From: Peptoniphilus phoceensis
Lineage (GTDB): Bacteria > Bacillota > Clostridia > Tissierellales > Peptoniphilaceae
Length of the DNA stretch: 64,000 bases
NCBI RefSeq assembly: GCF_001517665.2
Contig: NZ_LN999806.1
Location: 1-64,000 of the forward strand
Reading direction: 5' to 3'
Positions 1 to 8,366 of this stretch are shown in pieces. The position numbers were made by a program, and so were the translations under genes. The stretch's first letter is position 1. Every line of letters begins with the position of its first letter. The notes below the pieces were generated by a model. It was not told the origin of the DNA and searched no databases. It was given only the letters and a program-made list of their open reading frames with translations.

Positions 1-55
1 AAAATTCAGCTTCCTTAACTAAATTTGCATTAATATTTATCATTTCTCTATCCAT
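1..55 (-). CDS. Start of an unidentified gene, cut by the window edge
   Basis: An ATG at 55 reading leftwards gives 18 residues beginning MDREMININ before the window ends. A good ribosome binding site (AAGGAG) lies just upstream. It follows two terminator-like hairpins, so it probably has its own promoter. Too little is visible to name a family; position suggests another gene of the conjugative element. Confidence 0.5.
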   Translation of the reverse strand, partial: MDREMININANLVKEAEF

Positions 56-90
56 TAATTTCTTCTCCTTAATCTAAAAATTTCAATTAA

Positions 91-120
91 AAAAGCGACT
101 GAACTTATATTTCAATCGCT
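91..120 (-). terminator. Rho-independent terminator
   Basis: Read on the minus strand, a 10-bp stem (AGCGATTGAA with TTCAGTCGCT, one G-T pair) with a 7-nt loop is followed by a T-run. It lies between the small gene at 246-521 and the partial gene at 1-55, and would be the second of two stacked terminators. Confidence 0.6.
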
Positions 121-192
121 AAATGTCTTATATATTAAATTGTTTAAGTGGGACTTCTTATCCTTACCATTTTTACCTCCTGATTTTGAGTA

Positions 193-230
193 TAAAAAAA
201 AGACGATAGTGATTTTAATTTCTATCGTCT
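193..230 (-). terminator. Rho-independent terminator
   Basis: A perfect 9-bp stem (AGACGATAG with CTATCGTCT) followed by eight Ts on the minus strand lies 16 bp after the stop of the gene at 246-521. The same stem sequence recurs in the terminator at 5158-5191. Confidence 0.75.
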
Positions 231-245
231 GTTAATACCTTATTT

Positions 246-521
246 CTAGTCTTCTAAAATCGATACTTCAAGGTCTATCGCTTTAAATGTAACAATTATT
301 CCTACTTCTTCTTTTACTGTTTTTTCAAATAGCTCAGCTATATCATATGGGGACATATCGTATATATCTTCGTACCATTCATTACTTTCATCGTACATTG
401 CCTCACATATTGCTTCAATATAATTTTTCTTATTCATAGTGAGTTCTGTATCACTTTCTAAAATAAACTGCTCTCCATTTATATTTAATATAATTAAAGA
501 TGATTTTCTATTTTCACACAT
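246..521 (-). CDS. Small hypothetical protein of the conjugative element
   Basis: A 91-residue acidic protein with no membrane segment or signal peptide. The start has a GGAGAAAG ribosome binding site. It follows the VirD4 gene by 18 bp, so it is probably the last gene of the repA-dnaC-pcfB-antirepressor-virD4 operon, and a strong terminator follows it. The sequence has an N-terminal beta-rich stretch and a central DESNEWYEDIYDMSPYD segment. I do not recognise a family. Small acidic proteins in this place are common in conjugative elements, but that says nothing certain about function. Confidence 0.65.
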   Translation of the reverse strand: MCENRKSSLIILNINGEQFILESDTELTMNKKNYIEAICEAMYDESNEWYEDIYDMSPYDIAELFEKTVKEEVGIIVTFKAIDLEVSILED

Positions 522-539
522 TTTGCTTTCTCCATAAAC

Positions 540-2336
540 TCAAATATTTAACCTATTTATTTTATAACTTGATTTTAACTTTACCTTATCTCTATTTGTT
601 AAATACTCTTCCACATCAAATAAATTCTTCTTATCATAATCTTCCAATAACTTGTAATTCTTATGCTTTGTAATATCGAATTTATCTGACAAGAAAGGTC
701 TTACTCCTCTTAGTTGGTATATACACTTACCGCCATCCATTACAGTTATTTCATCTTGGCTCATAAGTTCCTTGCCAGTCTTTTGATAATTTAGTCCAAA
801 AGATTTTTGGTTGGATCTTGTTTCTGATGTGTTATATAGGTCTATGGTTTCTTTTCCTAAGGTTTCTGATAATTCTTTTACTGTTGTTTTTTCTTTTCCT
901 CCTAGAAAAAGTGTAGAGTCGCAGTTACCAACTATTGTATCTGCATGATCTTTATAGATTGCTTTTAATTGAGATTGTGCTTGCAATATTATGCTTGCTG
1001 ATATTTCTCTTGAACGAATTGTCGCTATTAGTTTCTCAAATTTAGGAATTAAGCCTATATTTGCAAACTCATCAAGTAGACACCTAACATGAACTGGAAG
1101 TCTTCCACCATACACATCATCTGCCTTATCACATAGTAGATTAAATAATTGAGAATACATTATTGAAACTACAAAGTTAAAGGTATCATCTGTATCTGAT
1201 ATTATTACAAATAATGCAGTTTTTCTATCTCCAATTTTATCGAGTTCTAGTTCATCTTCACTCATTAGTTCTCTAAGCTCTCTTATATCAAAGGGTGCTA
1301 GTCTTGCTCCACATGATATTAGAATTGACTTGGCAGTTTTTCCTGCTGCCAGCTTATATTTCTTGTATTGCTTAACTGCAAAATGAGTAGGGTCTTTCTT
1401 TTCAAGAGCTTCAAAGAGCCTATCAATTGGGTTCATGTAGGTTTCGTCATCTTCCCTGACTTCGCTTGCATCAATCATATCCAAAAGTGTCTTAAAATTC
1501 TTTTCTTCTTCTGGTGCTTCATAATAGATATAACCGATAAGGGCAGTGTAATATAACTTCTCAGCCTTTACCCAGAAATCTTCTCCTGCCTTTTCTCCAT
1601 CTCCCTTGGTGTTGGCAATTATGGTTTGAACAAGCTTTAAAATATCTTTTTCACTTCTCAAATAGGCAAATGGATTGTATTTCATAGATTTTTTAAAGTT
1701 TATTGTGTTTAAAATCTTTATGTCATATCCATTTTCATAAAGCATTTTTCCACACTCTAACACAAGCGTGCCTTTAGGGTCTGTTACTACATAGGAAGAG
1801 TGCATTTGCATTAGGTTTGGCTTTACATAAAATCTTGTCTTTCCTGATCCAGAACCACCTATTACTAATACATTTTTATTTCTGGAATATTTAGGATTTT
1901 TAGGTCTTGAGTTCATTGTTAGTCTTTCAGTATTAGTTATTAGTACATTATTTTCAAACTTCGGATCAATGTATGGAGCAATATCCTTGCTTTCTCCCCA
2001 TCTTGCAGATCCATATTCTTTGCCTTGCCTATATTTCTTTTTATTTTTTCCTTTGCTATAAACGATTAGCTTAACAAGAGCAGCAACTAAAACACCTACT
2101 AATAAGTCCCTTGGATTAAGGCTTGGTATATAAGATAAAGTTCCTATATCAGAAATTCCCACCATTATTCTATCAATAATATCTCCTCCTACATAAGAAT
2201 TGATGTGCTTAGAAAAAATATTGCCAATATAGAAGAATGCTAAATAGGGAATGTTTGCTAATATAAATTTCTTTGGGTTGTCTATTTTAATTAGGTTTTT
2301 AATATCAGAAAGAATGGCTTCTAATATCTTATTCAT
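540..2336 (-). CDS. VirD4/TraG-type conjugative coupling protein
   Basis: The type IV coupling ATPase brings the relaxase-DNA complex to the conjugation channel at the membrane. About 598 residues. Two N-terminal membrane stretches lie near residues 25-45 and 80-95. A Walker A motif (GGSGSGKTRF) follows near residue 160, a VTDPKGTL motif soon after, and a Walker B with LLDEFANIG near residue 420, all characteristic of the family. A longer frame opens with GTG at 2351, but the ATG at 2336 has a GAAGG site eight bases upstream and is preferred. The gene overlaps the antirepressor gene by 8 bp, so it is translationally coupled. It corresponds to PcfC/TcpA-type proteins of Gram-positive elements. 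Confidence 0.93.
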   Translation of the reverse strand: MNKILEAILSDIKNLIKIDNPKKFILANIPYLAFFYIGNIFSKHINSYVGGDIIDRIMVGISDIGTLSYIPSLNPRDLLVGVLVAALVKLIVYSKGKNKKKYRQGKEYGSARWGESKDIAPYIDPKFENNVLITNTERLTMNSRPKNPKYSRNKNVLVIGGSGSGKTRFYVKPNLMQMHSSYVVTDPKGTLVLECGKMLYENGYDIKILNTINFKKSMKYNPFAYLRSEKDILKLVQTIIANTKGDGEKAGEDFWVKAEKLYYTALIGYIYYEAPEEEKNFKTLLDMIDASEVREDDETYMNPIDRLFEALEKKDPTHFAVKQYKKYKLAAGKTAKSILISCGARLAPFDIRELRELMSEDELELDKIGDRKTALFVIISDTDDTFNFVVSIMYSQLFNLLCDKADDVYGGRLPVHVRCLLDEFANIGLIPKFEKLIATIRSREISASIILQAQSQLKAIYKDHADTIVGNCDSTLFLGGKEKTTVKELSETLGKETIDLYNTSETRSNQKSFGLNYQKTGKELMSQDEITVMDGGKCIYQLRGVRPFLSDKFDITKHKNYKLLEDYDKKNLFDVEEYLTNRDKVKLKSSYKINRLNI

Positions 2337-3063
2337 CGTAGAAACCTTCACTATCTAATAAAATTAGTAGGTAGTGTCTTCCTTTTGGTGTTATAAATGT
2401 TTGTATTCCTACAAGTGTGCCTAGTGGACCAACCCATTCTTTTACTTCAAAATATCCCTTGTTCTTATCTGCATAAGGTAAGAGTTTCTTTTTTTTATCT
2501 CTGTAAATTAATCCCTTATCCATTAGAAAACTTATAAACTGATTTTGTGGTATTCCTAACTCTTTAGCAGTATTTCTAAAGTTTGTAAGTAGATTATAAT
2601 CTACTAATTTGTCATAATAGTCTGCCTTTGGTCTTAATTCTTCAATCTCTTCTTCTCTTTCGGCAATAATTCTATTGGCTACCAGAATTGCATCTGCAAG
2701 TAGCTCTTCGTTAGTTTTCTTTTCTTGCCCCGCTATATATCCTCCATTTTTTCTAATACTTGGTAAGACTTCTCTAGTTACCCAAGCTTTGAATATTTTT
2801 GCTTGTGGTAGTTTTGATGAAAGGATAAGTGAATACAATCCTGATTCGTTAATTATTGAAATATTCTGTATTCCTCCGGGGGTGTTCCATTTCGTTACAC
2901 CCTTATCTTCCTCATCTACATGGTCATAAATAGCTTTTCTTGGATTAACATAACCTAACATAGTTGCTACTTCATTTGCTATAAAGAAAAACTCACCGTC
3001 TTTTTCTATAACAGTGAGTTTCCCAAAATTCTTATTTTCAAATGTTTTTAAATTACTTATCAT
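2329..3063 (-). CDS. Phage-type antirepressor, Bro-N plus KilAC domains
   Basis: 244 residues. The N-terminal Bro domain covers roughly residues 1-110 (FFIANEVATMLGYVNPRKAI is typical), and a KilAC-like C-terminal domain follows. In phages such proteins counter repressors; in conjugative elements of this type a copy sits regularly between the PcfB and VirD4 genes. A good AAGGAG site precedes the ATG. It overlaps pcfB by 4 bp and virD4 by 8 bp. A role in switching the transfer operon is plausible but is an inference from the family. Confidence 0.88.
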   Translation of the reverse strand: MISNLKTFENKNFGKLTVIEKDGEFFFIANEVATMLGYVNPRKAIYDHVDEEDKGVTKWNTPGGIQNISIINESGLYSLILSSKLPQAKIFKAWVTREVLPSIRKNGGYIAGQEKKTNEELLADAILVANRIIAEREEEIEELRPKADYYDKLVDYNLLTNFRNTAKELGIPQNQFISFLMDKGLIYRDKKKKLLPYADKNKGYFEVKEWVGPLGTLVGIQTFITPKGRHYLLILLDSEGFYDE

Positions 3064-3545
3064 AAGCTTTGCTCCTTATGTTTATTTTTAACTTTATCTT
3101 TACTGATGGTGTCCTTAGCCATATCTTTAAACTTATTTATAGTCTTCGTTATTGAATCTTTTCTATCGGCCTTTCTTTCAGAAGTCTTAACTGCTTTTTT
3201 AAAGGCGTGTTCCATTACTTTTATATCCTTAGATTGAAAAAACACAGAGTGGTTGCCAGTTTCCTTATCTTTCATAACAGAAAACTTCACTCCGTGTTTG
3301 TTTAAAATTTTCTTTAGTTCTTTTAACTCAGGATCTTTTAGATTAATTTCTTCTAACTGTCCCTTTTTAACCATATCTTTTAGTTTTACTTCTTCTCCAT
3401 TATTTTTTATTACATTTTTCAAACCTCCTTGTTCTTCTATTTGCTTGTGAACTTTCTTTAAGGCATCAAGAATTGCTTTACTTGTTGCTTTTGCAAGCCT
3501 TACTTCAAGATTAAGGCTCGACCTAGATACTTCTTCATTAATCAT
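3060..3545 (-). CDS. PcfB-like conjugation protein (DUF3801)
   Basis: 161 residues, rich in lysine and glutamate, mostly helical, with an N-terminal conserved stretch and a basic tail. PcfB of the Enterococcus pheromone plasmids works with the coupling protein PcfC in bringing relaxase to the channel; members of this family lie next to VirD4 genes in many Firmicute elements. The ATG overlaps the stop of the DnaC-like gene and has a GGAGGTGG site. Family assignment rests on sequence character and position. Confidence 0.8.
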   Translation of the reverse strand: MINEEVSRSSLNLEVRLAKATSKAILDALKKVHKQIEEQGGLKNVIKNNGEEVKLKDMVKKGQLEEINLKDPELKELKKILNKHGVKFSVMKDKETGNHSVFFQSKDIKVMEHAFKKAVKTSERKADRKDSITKTINKFKDMAKDTISKDKVKNKHKEQSL

Positions 3546-4365
3546 CTATTCCACCTCCATATAAAAGTAACTCTTTGTATTTTCTTAACTTCTCTTGTTG
3601 AATTTTTCTTCTAAAATCTTCTCCTGTAACTTTAACTGGTATTGTCATTTCAAGTATTCTTGAATATATCCTCTGATACTCAAGTTCAATATTAGGATTT
3701 TGAATAATTTCCAATGATAAGTTTGTAGTAAAAATTGTCGGCCTACCCTTTAAGTATCTTGAGTTTATAATGTTATATACCTGTTCTCTTGCATAAGATG
3801 TATCCCTTTCAATTCCAAGGTCATCTAAAATTAACAATGGAATATTAGAGAGGTTACTTATAATTTCATTTGAATCTAACTTAAATGCTGATTTTTGTAT
3901 TTGGTTTATAATCTCAGATAAATTCATAATCTTAACTTTAACTTGTTTTCTTTCAATTAATTCATTTGCAATAGAACAAGCAAGATAAGTCTTTCCACTG
4001 CCAACATCTCCATAAAATAAAAGTCCAACATTATCTTCCTTCATTTGTTCAAAGCTTTTGGCGTAATTATAGGCAACCTTATAAGCTTGACCTTTTTCAT
4101 TTAAGAATTTCTCAAAAGTATATTGGTGCTGGAGTGGCGATGAAAAGCAATCTCTTTTTAGCGATGATATTCTCGTTAATATTTCTCTTTCTGCATTTTC
4201 CTTATCTCTTTTTATTTCACACTCACATTTAATTCTTGGAATAAACTTTGTAAATCCAAGGTCAACTAATTCTCCATCTACTCTTTTACCACAGACCTTG
4301 CAATAAATATGTCCATTTCTTTCAATATCATTTTCTCTTAATACAAAATCTTTTAAGTTCTTCAT
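3538..4365 (-). CDS. DnaC/IstB-like AAA ATPase, putative helicase loader
   Basis: 275 residues. An N-terminal zinc-binding region (CKVCG, later CEC) precedes an AAA domain with Walker A GDVGSGKTYLA near residue 120 and Walker B ILDDLG near residue 180. DnaC/DnaI-type proteins load the replicative helicase; beside a RepA-type initiator the protein probably supports replication of the excised element. The start overlaps the repA stop by 4 bp and has a GGAGAG site. Apart from the Zn motif it carries no transposase context, so an IstB role is unlikely. Confidence 0.88.
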   Translation of the reverse strand: MKNLKDFVLRENDIERNGHIYCKVCGKRVDGELVDLGFTKFIPRIKCECEIKRDKENAEREILTRISSLKRDCFSSPLQHQYTFEKFLNEKGQAYKVAYNYAKSFEQMKEDNVGLLFYGDVGSGKTYLACSIANELIERKQVKVKIMNLSEIINQIQKSAFKLDSNEIISNLSNIPLLILDDLGIERDTSYAREQVYNIINSRYLKGRPTIFTTNLSLEIIQNPNIELEYQRIYSRILEMTIPVKVTGEDFRRKIQQEKLRKYKELLLYGGGIDD

Positions 4366-5135
4366 AAACTCTCTCCTATATCGTAATTCATTTTCCTTGT
4401 TGTATTATCATTAATGTTTTTTGCCTGATCATTAAGATACCAATTGATTATCGTTGCCTTGTGGTCTTGATACTCTCTGTTATTTGCTTTCATATATGAC
4501 GACAATCTATCAATGTATTCATTAATTCTACTTCCTAACTCATTTGTTAAGTCCTTGTATTCTTCATCAGTCAAAAATATATTTTTATATATTCCATAAG
4601 GCTTTTGCCCTTTACTAAAATCATTATTTCTTAACTTATTATTACTAATATTGTTATAGTTACCTTCCGATTTTCGAAAATCTTGACTTTCGATATTCGA
4701 ATCTCTTGAATTTCGATTATCGAACTTCTGGAATTTTGTTTTTCGAACTTCTTGATTTTTTAATTCCATATTATTAAATATGCTCATAAAGTCTTTAACA
4801 TAAATTCTGTTAGGCTTTCCAAGTCCTTGTCTTTTCTTTTCAATCAGTCCTATACCTGATTTAATATCAAGTTCAGCTATTAATTTATTTGCTTTTTCAC
4901 TGGCACAATTAAATTGATCTTTTATACTTTCAATTGTGTAGTAAATAAAGACTTTTCCGTCTTCATCTATCCAGCCATTTTTATATGAAAGACCCATTCG
5001 ATTAAGCATATATGAATACAAAACTTTTGCTTCAATAGAAATACTCTCAAAAACTTCATCTTCCATTAATACCATAGGTAACCTAATGAAGTTATACATC
5101 TCAGATTGCCTATTATAAAAATAATCAAAATTCAT
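4362..5135 (-). CDS. RepA N-terminal-type replication initiator
   Basis: 257 residues. The N-terminus (FYNRQSEMYNFIRLP, then ALLEDEVF-like) matches the replication initiator A winged-helix domain of Firmicute plasmids and conjugative elements. A variable asparagine-rich linker (about 130-170) and a C-terminal domain with INEYIDRLSSYMKAN follow. It probably starts replication of the circular form. It is the first gene of the operon running to position 246, with an AAAGGAGG site. No origin iterons are visible upstream in the 76-bp gap. Confidence 0.85.
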   Translation of the reverse strand: MNFDYFYNRQSEMYNFIRLPMVLMEDEVFESISIEAKVLYSYMLNRMGLSYKNGWIDEDGKVFIYYTIESIKDQFNCASEKANKLIAELDIKSGIGLIEKKRQGLGKPNRIYVKDFMSIFNNMELKNQEVRKTKFQKFDNRNSRDSNIESQDFRKSEGNYNNISNNKLRNNDFSKGQKPYGIYKNIFLTDEEYKDLTNELGSRINEYIDRLSSYMKANNREYQDHKATIINWYLNDQAKNINDNTTRKMNYDIGESL

Positions 5136-5157
5136 CCCTACCTCCTTTCTTTAAAAT

Positions 5158-5191
5158 AAAAAAAGACGATAGATTTTTATTTTCTATCGCC
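5158..5191 (-). terminator. Rho-independent terminator of the ABC-3C operon
   Basis: On the minus strand a GCGATAG/CTATCGT stem with a T-run follows the stop of the ATPase gene by about 20 bp and precedes repA. Its right arm (CTATCGTC followed by Ts) is the same as in the terminator at 193-230. Confidence 0.75.
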
Positions 5192-5211
5192 TGATATTTC
5201 TATTACATTTA

Positions 5212-6927
5212 CTAGATATTGAAAAGTTTACTATTTTGAGATAACTCCACAACTATGTTTGAATTTTCAAGTAACTCTGTAGGTAATTTATCCTTAAGCA
5301 TAGATACTACTAATTGTATATTATTACTTTGAATAAATTCTGCAACTTTTATTAGTTGATTATCATGCATAAGTTCTTTCTTGTCATTCAACAAGAAATG
5401 TAGAGTTGGAATTCCTTCACTATCTGCAAATAAAATATATGCTAAATCAAAGCATAAAATTTCCCCTTGTTTTTTTCCAGAGCTCATATTTAAATTAAAA
5501 GAGCTGAATTTATACACTGGTTTACTTGTTTTTCTATTTATTTCTTTCTCAAACTTTAAAGCATATTTCTCTCCATATAGTTCGTTTGAAATTTCGGAAA
5601 AATACTTATTAAACTTACTCAATTGTTTTTTTAAATTTTCTTCAAACTCATTCGAATAAAGAATATTATCTATTTCACTTAATTTTGTTTCTAATTTATA
5701 TATATTATCAGATACTTCATTAATTTGTGAAATAATGCTCTCATATTCACCCTTTTGTCTATATTTTTCAGTTAAAATAGAAATTACTTTGTTCAATTCA
5801 TTAAAAGAATCGCTTTTTGATACCCTTTTTATCAATTCTTTTTCAATCTTTAAATTATTATTTAGGATTTCTTCTGTCTTACATATTTGACTTTCAATAT
5901 CTGGCAATTCTTTCGTTATAAACTTTATTTTTTCTATTATCATCTTATTATGGTATTGAACTAATTCATCAAAAGTTTTTGTAATTTCTTCTAAATTATG
6001 CTTAGCCTCACTATACAGAATTTTAATTTGTTTTATATCCATATTAGTGATACTTTGTTCCATTTCTTTTTTAGCCTCTAAAATTATATCTCTACGGATA
6101 GTCAACTTACTTATAAAAGAACTGTTTTTAGTTATTTCATACCTTACTCTATTTAATTTATTTAAATCAGATTCGAAATTTTTATTTATATTGAAAGAAG
6201 CTTTTGTTCTATTCAATTCATCTATTTCATTTTCAATTAAATCCAATGCAATCTCATAAGAGTTTTTAGTTTGTTTACTTTCTAATCTATCTTTATAATT
6301 TTTTTCTTGAGAAAGTTTAGCACTAATAGATTGTTTTTCATCTGCATCTTTAAAAGTACATCCTAATAAATATAAATATAAAGTTTCATATTCCACATCT
6401 TTAGTATATCTATTTAAAGTTTTTAAAGTATTGTTAATGCTTTCATCTTTATATCTAATATTATGAGAAATCAGTTGTCTTAATGAAGGCTTATCATTTT
6501 CTAAATTAGGAAACAGCATTTTTTTTAATTCTTGTTCAAATTCTTTTTGTAATACCTGCTCTCCATTTATTCTTCTTATAGAGTTTTTACCAGCCAAAAA
6601 ATCTCTTTCAATAACAATTGTTTTTGAATTTCTTTTATTTAAATCCTCTACAAGTGTCAATGTTATAAGAACTTCTTCATTAATAAGAAAATCTTTTACT
6701 TCTCTATATACATCTTTTTTATTTTCTGAATCTGTATATATTTCTTTTCCATCTCCTCCTAAACAATAACTTATAAGTTTTAGTACTGTTGTCTTTCCCA
6801 CATTATTTCCTGTTTGCTTTTGATCATCTGTAGGAGTATCATCAATAATTAAATTTAAACCAGTCTGAAAATTCATGTTTCTAATTATTTTACTATTTGT
6901 AGAAACTTTTAAGTTTTTTATAAACAT
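5212..6927 (-). CDS. ABC-3C system ATPase, DUF2326-type
   Basis: 571 residues. An SMC/RecN-like ATPase: Walker A GNNVGKTT at residues 40-47, a long coiled coil about 190-440, and a C-terminal half with a signature-like SSGKKQGEILCFDLAY at about 483-498 and a Walker B region before LNDKKELMHDN. The C-terminus fits the DUF2326 family. With the two genes upstream it makes a complete ABC-three-component system, a class recognised from comparative genomics of ABC ATPases in prokaryotic conflict systems. It probably senses DNA ends or invader DNA and controls the SMEK-domain partner. It overlaps the middle component by 10 bp and has a GAGGGGG ribosome site. Confidence 0.85.
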   Translation of the reverse strand: MFIKNLKVSTNSKIIRNMNFQTGLNLIIDDTPTDDQKQTGNNVGKTTVLKLISYCLGGDGKEIYTDSENKKDVYREVKDFLINEEVLITLTLVEDLNKRNSKTIVIERDFLAGKNSIRRINGEQVLQKEFEQELKKMLFPNLENDKPSLRQLISHNIRYKDESINNTLKTLNRYTKDVEYETLYLYLLGCTFKDADEKQSISAKLSQEKNYKDRLESKQTKNSYEIALDLIENEIDELNRTKASFNINKNFESDLNKLNRVRYEITKNSSFISKLTIRRDIILEAKKEMEQSITNMDIKQIKILYSEAKHNLEEITKTFDELVQYHNKMIIEKIKFITKELPDIESQICKTEEILNNNLKIEKELIKRVSKSDSFNELNKVISILTEKYRQKGEYESIISQINEVSDNIYKLETKLSEIDNILYSNEFEENLKKQLSKFNKYFSEISNELYGEKYALKFEKEINRKTSKPVYKFSSFNLNMSSGKKQGEILCFDLAYILFADSEGIPTLHFLLNDKKELMHDNQLIKVAEFIQSNNIQLVVSMLKDKLPTELLENSNIVVELSQNSKLFNI

Positions 6928-7145
6928 TTTCTAATGACCCCCTCTCCATCTATTTCAGCATAATCAATAATATATAGCCAGTCTATACTTAATACAAACA
7001 TCGAAAATGACATATCATACAATTCTTTTATATTTGTATATAACTCTAAGATCTTTTGATTGGGGTTCCTATTTATTTCATTTATAATAATTGAACCATT
7101 GTAATATATACTCAATTCAGGATGTACATTATCAGGTAATAACAT
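6918..7145 (-). CDS. ABC-3C system middle component, type 6-like
   Basis: 75 residues. Begins MLLPDNVHPELSIYYNG, the start expected of the middle component 6 family of ABC-three-component systems, and ends in a short helical region. These small proteins link the ABC ATPase to the effector/sensor subunit. It has a strong AGGAGG site and overlaps both neighbours (14 bp and 10 bp), which implies stoichiometric, coupled translation. Assignment depends partly on its place between a SMEK gene and a DUF2326 ATPase gene. Confidence 0.8.
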   Translation of the reverse strand: MLLPDNVHPELSIYYNGSIIINEINRNPNQKILELYTNIKELYDMSFSMFVLSIDWLYIIDYAEIDGEGVIRKCL

Positions 7146-8106
7146 AATTATATCCTCCTGGATTTTTAAATATTTTACATCTTACAAAAGCATCTACCAC
7201 AATAATGTCTATACAAAAATGTAATTCTTCAAAAGGTAATTCTTCATAATTACTACTTTTTCTAACTAATGAAATAAGTTCATCTATAATTGAATAAAAT
7301 ATTTCATCAGAAGATAATCCTTTATCTTTAAGCCTAATATAGCATCTCTTGATTTCCTGAAATACTGAAAAACTCTTATTTTGTCCCTGCTTGTCAAACT
7401 CACTATATATAGTATCTAACTTTTTATAAAAAATCTTATATTCATCAATAATATCCTTTGAATTTACTAATTTATTGAATTTTATTTTATCCTCTATAGC
7501 AAAGTCATTAATCTCTGGACAATCTAAATTAATATCAAGATTTTCTTCTGAAAGTATTTTAACTATTTTAGCAAGATTAGTATCAATTTTTAAAATATCA
7601 ACATCTTGACCAAGTTCGTTTTTTATAAACTCATAAAATTCTCTTAATTCTTCGATATCCATAGCTTGAATATGTTTTAATAAACTTATAGGATCCCATA
7701 TGTCATTTTGAGGATCAAATACTAGAGAATTGGGGTTCTTATACGTTTGTTTTTTAATACTGGTAGTAGCTTCTTTCGCAATTGATATAAACTTATAACT
7801 ATAACCACAATAATCTCTATAATCACTTTTATTCAAAGAATTCTGTATTTTTTTCTTAGTACAAGTTGAAGATACCTGTGCAAGGACATGATTTGAGTCA
7901 TCTATCAAGTCAATTCCTTCGATATTTTGTTTTATAGTATTTGCATTAACAAAATTTAAACTAAATATCCTATTACATAATTCAGCAAAAAAGTTTTCAG
8001 AATGTATGTTTAAATCTAATATATTAATTTTGCTTCTTCTCTGTATTCTTGTTGATAATATATTTATTTTTTCTTCTATATAATTAAAATATATCGAGCG
8101 ATTCAA
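7132..8106 (-). CDS. ABC-3C system SMEK-domain protein
   Basis: About 324 residues. The N-terminal half fits the SMEK domain of ABC-three-component systems: a helical start (YFNYIEEKINIL), then FFAELCNRIF and a core IEGIDLID...AQVSST at residues 62-80. That core looks like the D...QxS arrangement of restriction-endonuclease-like folds; this is my inference. The C-terminal half is helical. The ATG at 8124 overlaps the GAGGGGAG ribosome site, so a TTG start at 8106, eight bases after that site, is more likely. First gene of the three-gene system; repeat R1 lies just upstream and may hold its promoter. Confidence 0.8.
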   Translation of the reverse strand: MNRSIYFNYIEEKINILSTRIQRRSKINILDLNIHSENFFAELCNRIFSLNFVNANTIKQNIEGIDLIDDSNHVLAQVSSTCTKKKIQNSLNKSDYRDYCGYSYKFISIAKEATTSIKKQTYKNPNSLVFDPQNDIWDPISLLKHIQAMDIEELREFYEFIKNELGQDVDILKIDTNLAKIVKILSEENLDINLDCPEINDFAIEDKIKFNKLVNSKDIIDEYKIFYKKLDTIYSEFDKQGQNKSFSVFQEIKRCYIRLKDKGLSSDEIFYSIIDELISLVRKSSNYEELPFEELHFCIDIIVVDAFVRCKIFKNPGGYNYVIT

Positions 8107-8152
8107 ATATGACACTCCCCTCATAGTACTATTTTATAAAATTCAATTTTTT

Positions 8153-8330
8153 TCTGTTTTTTACAACTACTTATATTATAGTTCACTTTAAGCAGCACAC
8201 AAACTATTTATTTTTTGAGTTTTAAACTTTGATAGAAGGCTTGAACTCCTTATATTTACATAACTATTTGCCTCTATCACTATTATGACACGAAACCCGG
8301 GTTTTAAGTCTTATAGCAATATCAACACTT
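8153..8330 (-). repeat. Dispersed repeat R1
   Basis: One of three direct copies (others near 11,625-11,748 and 12,656-12,804). Shared blocks, read on the minus strand, are AGTGTTGATATTGCTATA, then GGGTTTCGTGTCATAAT, GGCAAATAGT and a downstream GTGTGCTG block. R1 and R3 share an exact 18-bp stretch (8281-8298). R1 lies between the GNAT pseudogene and the SMEK gene. It contains no gene of its own that I can support, though a short frame reading VII...ANS runs through all three copies. Confidence 0.75.
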
Positions 8331-8366
8331 ACAGATAGTAAATTTTCTATATATTCAGGTGGACTA

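Noticed and set aside
5212-6927. Reading the ATPase as an SMC, RecN or Rad50 repair protein
   Set aside because: Its length, DUF2326-like end and the two overlapping partner genes fit ABC-3C better than a stand-alone repair ATPase.
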